A stretch of 8,337 nucleotides of DNA from Chloroflexota bacterium (lineage in GTDB: Bacteria; Chloroflexota; Limnocylindria; Limnocylindrales; CSP1-4). The stretch lies in contig JACVXW010000169.1 in the NCBI GenBank assembly GCA_015661135.1, positions 1 to 8,337 on the forward strand, given 5' to 3'. Each line of letters begins with the position of its first letter. Position 1 is the first letter of the stretch. The position numbers were made by a program, and so were the translations under genes. Positions 5,201 through 8,337 of the stretch are shown piece by piece. The notes beneath the pieces are model-generated. The model had not been told where the DNA came from, did no database searches, and worked only from the letters and a program-made list of their open reading frames with translations.

Positions 5201-7888
5201 TCATTCGGCCCGCGACTCGGCGGCGATCCGGCGCAGGACGGCGGGGAGGATCCCGCCGTGGCGGTAGTAGTCGACCTCGATCGGGCCGTTCAGCCGACAG
5301 TCCACCTCGAACGAGGTCGTCTGTCCGGAGGCGTCGCCCACGGCTCGGACGGTCAACCGACTACGCGCCTCCGGGCCGCCCGCGACACCGTCGATCGTGA
5401 ACGACTCGCGGCCGGTCAGCGCGAGCCGATCGATCGACTCGCCGGGCAGGAACTGGAGCGGCAGGACGCCCATGCCCACGAGGTTGCTCCGGTGGATTCG
5501 TTCGAAGCTCTCGGCGATGACCGCCCGGATGCCAAGCAGGGTGGCGCCCTTGGCTGCCCAGTCCCGTGACGACCCGGAGCCGTATTCCTTGCCGGCCAGG
5601 ACGATGAGCGGCACGCCCTCCGCCGCGTAGCGCTGGGCGGCTTCGAAGATCGTCGTTTCCTCGCCGTCCGGGAGGTGCCGGGTGAACGGACCCTCGCGTC
5701 CCTCGACGAGACCGTTGCGGAGCCGGATGTTGGCGAACGTGCCGCGAACCATGACGTCGTGGTGCCCGCGCCGCGAGCCATACGAGTTGAACTCGAGCGG
5801 TGCCACGCCACGCGCCTGGAGCCAGGCGCCGGCCGGCGACGAGGCGGCGATCGAGCCGGCTGGCGAGATGTGGTCCGTGGTCACGCTGTCGCCGAGAACG
5901 GCGAGTGCCCTCGCTCCTTCGATCGCGCGGATCGGTGCCGGCTGGGCGGTCATGCCGTCGAAGAACGGCGGGCGCGCGATGTATGTGGACTCCGGGTCCC
6001 ATGCATACCGGTCCCCGTCCGGGATCGGCAGGGCCTGCCACCGATCGTCACCCTCGAACACCGTCGCGTAGGTGCGCCGGAATAGGTCCGGATGGATCGA
6101 GTCCCGGATGACCGCCCGGATCTCGTCCGGGCTCGGCCAGACATCGGCCAGGAAGACCGGGCGCCCGTCATCGTCGATGCCGAGCGGCTGCGTCGTGAGG
6201 TCCACGTCCATCCGGCCCGCGAGGGCGAACGCCACCACCAGCGGCGGCGAGGCGAGGTAGCTGGCGCGGGCGAGGGGATGGATCCGTCCCTCGAAGTTCC
6301 GGTTGCCCGACAGCACGGCGGCCGCGATGAGATCGTTGCGTTCGATGGCCTCGGCGATCGGTCCGTCGAGGGGACCCGAGTTGCCGATGCACGTCGTGCA
6401 GCCGTACCCGGCCAGGGCGAACCCGAGTTGCTCCAGCGGCGCCATCAAGCCGGCCGCTTCGAGGTAGCTCGTGACGGCCTTCGAGCCCGGCGCCAGCGAG
6501 GTCTTGACGCTCGGCGAGACCCGCAGCCCGCGGGCGACCGCGTTGCGGGCCAGCAGCCCCGCACCGACCATGACCGTCGGGTTCGAGGTGTTGGTGCACG
6601 AGGTGATCGCCGCGATCACGACCGAGCCGTGCCCGATCTCGGCGTGCAGGCCGGCCACCTCGACCGGCACACCCGTCGGCGTGCCGCCGCCCGGGCCGGA
6701 CTGCGGGTAGGCGGCATGGAAGCTGGCCGGCAGGTCGGGCAGGACCACCCGATCCTGTGGTCGCCGCGGCCCGGCGACCGACGGGGCGACGGTGGAAAGG
6801 TCCAAGGTCAGGAGCGCATCGAAGTCCGGACCCGGACCCGGCGCCCGCCACAGGCCCTGCTCCTTCGCGTAGCGCTCCACGAGGCCGACGCGCGCCTCCG
6901 GTCGTCCGGTCAGGCGAAGGTAGGCGAGCGTCTCGTCGTCGATCGGGAAGAGGGTGGACGTGGCCCCGAACTCCGGGCTCATGTTGGCGATCGTCGCCCG
7001 GTCCGCGAGGGTCAGGCCGGCCAGGCCGTCGCCGGCGAACTCGACGAACGAATCCACGACGCCGAAGCCCCGCAGGAGCTCGGTCACCACCAGCACCAGA
7101 TCGGTCGCCGTGGACCCCTGCGGGAGCTCGCCGGTCAGCCGGACGCCGACGATCCGGGGCATCGGCTGGTAGAGCGGCTGGCCGAGCAGGACCGCCTCGG
7201 CCTCGATGCCGCCGACGCCGTAGCCCAGGACACCGAGCCCGTTGATCATCGTGGTGTGCGAATCGGTGCCGACGAGGGTATCTGGGAAGGCCACCGGGCC
7301 ATGGGCGTCCCGCCGGTCGGTCACGACGGTGGCCAGGAACTCGAGGTTGACCTGGTGGACGATCCCGGTTCCGGGCGGGACGACCCGCAGGTCGCGGAAC
7401 GCCGTCCGCGCCCAGCGGAGCAGCTGGTAGCGCTCGCCGTTGCGCTCGTACTCCCGATTGACGTTGAAGGCGAACGCCGCCGGCGTCCCGAAGGCGTCCA
7501 CCTGGACGGAGTGATCGATGACCAGGTCGGCCGGGACCAGAGGGTTCACGCGCGCGGGATCGCCGCCCAGATCGGCCATCGCATCGCGCATGGCAGCCAG
7601 GTCGACGACCGCGGGAACCCCGGTGAAGTCCTGGAGGACCACCCGAGACGGCATGAACGGGACCTCGGCGTCGCCGCCGGCCCCTGGTCGCCACGAGGCG
7701 AGGCGGTCCACGTCGTCCGGGCCCACGAGTCCGCCGCCGGCGTGACGGAGCAGGTTCTCGAGCAGGATCTTGAGGGTCATCGGCGCGCGCGCGAGGTCGA
7801 TCCGCGAACTGAGGACCGCGAGGTCGTAGCGGTCCGGCAGCCCAGGGCCGAGCGGGCTGCGGGCGCCGAATGGATCGTGGGTCGTCAC
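5201..7888 (-). CDS. acnA: Aconitate hydratase A (aconitase)
   Basis: This 895-residue cytoplasmic enzyme interconverts citrate and isocitrate through cis-aconitate in the TCA cycle, using a [4Fe-4S] cluster. Family blocks appear throughout: 'LKILLENLLRH' (39-49), 'RVVLQDFTGVPAVVDLAAMR' (82-101), 'DLVIDHSVQVD' (121-131), 'PPGTGIVHQVNLE' (171-183), 'DTLVGTDSHTTMINGLGVLG' (203-222), 'ANMSPEFGAT' (301-310), 'ITSCTNTSNP' (428-437), 'GYGCTTCIGNSGP' (494-506) and 'SGNRNFEGRIHP' (527-538). The three cluster ligands are C431, C497 and C500. The swivel domain follows, with 'LGDSVTTDHISPAGSI' (665-680), 'NSYGSRRG' (701-708), 'AGKEYGSGSSRDWAAKG' (765-781) and 'AESFERIHRSNL' (792-803). The frame is open upstream to 8194, but GTG at 7888 with AAGGA 8 bases before it gives the normal aconitase N-terminus. 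It points toward tRNA-Val and away from the Rossmann-protein gene. Confidence 0.98.
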   Translation of the reverse strand: MTTHDPFGARSPLGPGLPDRYDLAVLSSRIDLARAPMTLKILLENLLRHAGGGLVGPDDVDRLASWRPGAGGDAEVPFMPSRVVLQDFTGVPAVVDLAAMRDAMADLGGDPARVNPLVPADLVIDHSVQVDAFGTPAAFAFNVNREYERNGERYQLLRWARTAFRDLRVVPPGTGIVHQVNLEFLATVVTDRRDAHGPVAFPDTLVGTDSHTTMINGLGVLGYGVGGIEAEAVLLGQPLYQPMPRIVGVRLTGELPQGSTATDLVLVVTELLRGFGVVDSFVEFAGDGLAGLTLADRATIANMSPEFGATSTLFPIDDETLAYLRLTGRPEARVGLVERYAKEQGLWRAPGPGPDFDALLTLDLSTVAPSVAGPRRPQDRVVLPDLPASFHAAYPQSGPGGGTPTGVPVEVAGLHAEIGHGSVVIAAITSCTNTSNPTVMVGAGLLARNAVARGLRVSPSVKTSLAPGSKAVTSYLEAAGLMAPLEQLGFALAGYGCTTCIGNSGPLDGPIAEAIERNDLIAAAVLSGNRNFEGRIHPLARASYLASPPLVVAFALAGRMDVDLTTQPLGIDDDGRPVFLADVWPSPDEIRAVIRDSIHPDLFRRTYATVFEGDDRWQALPIPDGDRYAWDPESTYIARPPFFDGMTAQPAPIRAIEGARALAVLGDSVTTDHISPAGSIAASSPAGAWLQARGVAPLEFNSYGSRRGHHDVMVRGTFANIRLRNGLVEGREGPFTRHLPDGEETTIFEAAQRYAAEGVPLIVLAGKEYGSGSSRDWAAKGATLLGIRAVIAESFERIHRSNLVGMGVLPLQFLPGESIDRLALTGRESFTIDGVAGGPEARSRLTVRAVGDASGQTTSFEVDCRLNGPIEVDYYRHGGILPAVLRRIAAESRAE

Positions 7889-7896
7889 GGGGTCTG

Positions 7897-7901
7897 TCCT
7901 T
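7897..7901 (-). promoter_or_regulatory. acnA: Shine-Dalgarno site of acnA
   Basis: On the minus strand AAGGA (7901 to 7897) lies 8 bases before GTG at 7888. It decides the start, since the open frame continues about 100 codons upstream into the divergent gene. Confidence 0.65.
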
Positions 7902-7906
7902 GGGCG

Positions 7907-7925
7907 GTTGGCTACACTCGTCACG
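7907..7925 (+). promoter_or_regulatory. Candidate + strand promoter for the Rossmann-protein gene
   Basis: TACACT at 7913-7918 is preceded by GTTGGC and followed by CG. It is the same extended -10 type as upstream of yggT, sharing 15 of 19 positions. Transcription would start near 7925, exactly at a GTG codon that opens a 21-codon ORF. No convincing -35 is visible. Confidence 0.5.
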
Positions 7926-7990
7926 TGCAAGCGTACCGCGCCGGCCGCTCCGCGCCCCCGGCCCGCACCGACGCAGGCGTCACTCGGTGA
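7925..7990 (+). CDS. Possible 21-residue leader peptide (micro-ORF)
   Basis: GTG at 7925 opens a 21-codon frame ending in TGA at 7988-7990. This stop overlaps the GTG start of the next gene (7987-7989) as GTGA. The start lies 6 bases after the candidate -10, so it would be read as a leaderless message. The peptide is basic and small-residue-rich and matches no family I recognise. Its role, if any, would be translational coupling or regulation of the downstream gene. It may equally be chance, with 7925-7986 acting as an ordinary 5' leader. Confidence 0.3.
   Translation: MQAYRAGRSAPPARTDAGVTR
7930..7935 (-). promoter_or_regulatory. acnA: Candidate acnA -10 element
   Basis: On the minus strand TACGCT (7935 to 7930) has the TAnnnT form and would start transcription near 7923. 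That gives acnA a leader of about 35 bases including its AAGGA site. It faces the + strand TACACT at 7913-7918, with 11 bases between the two elements, around a CACGTG palindrome at 7922-7927. Confidence 0.35.
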
Positions 7991-8337
7991 GGGCGTGGCC
8001 GGATCCGCGAGAGAACCAATCGGCCGAGGGCGACGCGGGCGGCGAATCGGGCCGGGTCGACGACACGCTCCGCGAGCTGCGCGACAAGGGCATCGACCTG
8101 GATCCGGAGCAGCCGGGGCATCATCGGCACGGTGCCGAGGTCCACGCCTCGGATCACGCGCATCCCCACGTCCAGTCAGGCCCCGACGAGCCACCCGTCA
8201 TCGGGATCGTGGGAGCTGGAGCCGTCGGGACCGCCCTCGGCGCCGCCCTGGCGCGGGCCGGCTGGCCGGTTGGTGCTGTCGCCTCCCGGGATGCGGCAAG
8301 GCGCGATCGGTTTCGCGCCCTGGTACCCGGCGCGCGA
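7987..8337 (+). CDS. Rossmann-fold NAD(P)-binding protein, probably DUF2520 family, with His-rich N-terminus (3' end cut by window)
   Basis: 117 residues are visible. From about residue 71, 'VIGIVGAGAVGTALGAALAR' is a classical dinucleotide-binding beta-alpha-beta unit with G-x-G-x-x-G at G76, G78 and G81. Then 'AGWPVGAVASRDAARRDRFRAL' supplies the second strand and helix. The phrase with ASRDAA and the close of the window at 'VPGAR' resemble proteins annotated as Rossmann-like and DUF2520 domain-containing, often near pantothenate genes, but that is from memory of the family. Residues 1-70 are unusual: a charged, probably disordered stretch with seven histidines between 45 and 61. No ATG, GTG or TTG occurs in frame between 7987 and the Rossmann core, so the extension is probably real. 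The ribosome site is weak (AGG at 7975-7977). The start overlaps the micro-ORF stop as GTGA. Confidence 0.75.
   Translation, partial: MRAWPDPRENQSAEGDAGGESGRVDDTLRELRDKGIDLDPEQPGHHRHGAEVHASDHAHPHVQSGPDEPPVIGIVGAGAVGTALGAALARAGWPVGAVASRDAARRDRFRALVPGAR

Noticed and set aside
4933..5400. 155-codon + strand open frame starting inside the tRNA
   Set aside because: It begins in the tRNA gene and runs into the 3' part of acnA on the opposite strand, with Arg/Pro/Ser-rich translation. It is not a real gene.
6092..7990. Long + strand open frame (632 codons) opposite acnA
   Set aside because: The acnA frame carries all catalytic motifs. The opposite frame is low-complexity Arg/Asp/Gly-rich and ends by chance at the micro-ORF stop.
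7889..8194. Upstream extension of the acnA frame
   Set aside because: It gives about 100 residues with no aconitase similarity and crosses the divergent gene. GTG 7888 has AAGGA and yields the normal N-terminus.
1..8337. CRISPR array, insertion sequence, phage or toxin-antitoxin signals
   Set aside because: No regularly spaced repeats, transposase-like frames, terminal inverted repeats or paired small toxin-like genes are seen. Nearly all of the window is accounted for by housekeeping genes.

Overview
This high-GC window (roughly two thirds G+C, with many GTG starts) looks like chromosomal housekeeping DNA from a high-GC bacterium, most likely Chloroflexota. The reasons are a division cluster that combines ftsQ, sbp (DUF1290), ftsA and ftsZ with ylmE/yggS- and ylmG/yggT-type genes, and signs of leaderless transcription. 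The presence of ftsA argues against Actinobacteria. The phylum call is inference from gene content, not from any comparison.

Region 1 (1-4888, + strand) is the end of a division and cell-wall (dcw) cluster. It holds the C-terminal end of FtsQ, the small membrane protein Sbp, FtsA, FtsZ, a YggS/YlmE PLP-binding protein, a YggT/YlmG membrane protein, and a DUF167 (YggU) gene that appears to have lost its middle and shifted frame. FtsA and FtsZ form the membrane-tethered cytokinetic ring, FtsQ belongs to the septal synthase-regulating complex, and YggT-family proteins are linked to division and membrane organisation. SepF, which often lies between ylmE and ylmG, is absent. The ftsA-ftsZ gap carries two near-consensus DnaA boxes.

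Region 2 (4863-5200) holds a tRNA-Val(CAC) gene with its own likely promoter and a following perfect hairpin. Next comes a second hairpin that probably ends the convergent acnA transcript.

Region 3 (5201-7888, - strand) is a complete aconitate hydratase A gene of the TCA cycle with all three Fe-S cysteines.

Region 4 (7889-8337) is a short divergent intergenic stretch with what look like interlocked, face-to-face promoters. A tiny ORF follows, overlapping by GTGA the start of a truncated Rossmann-fold (probably DUF2520-type) protein with a His-rich N-terminal extension.

I see no mobile element, CRISPR array or obviously new multi-gene system. The points most worth a second look are the DnaA-box pair, the broken DUF167 gene, the promoter motif shared by two apparently leaderless starts, and the coupled micro-ORF.
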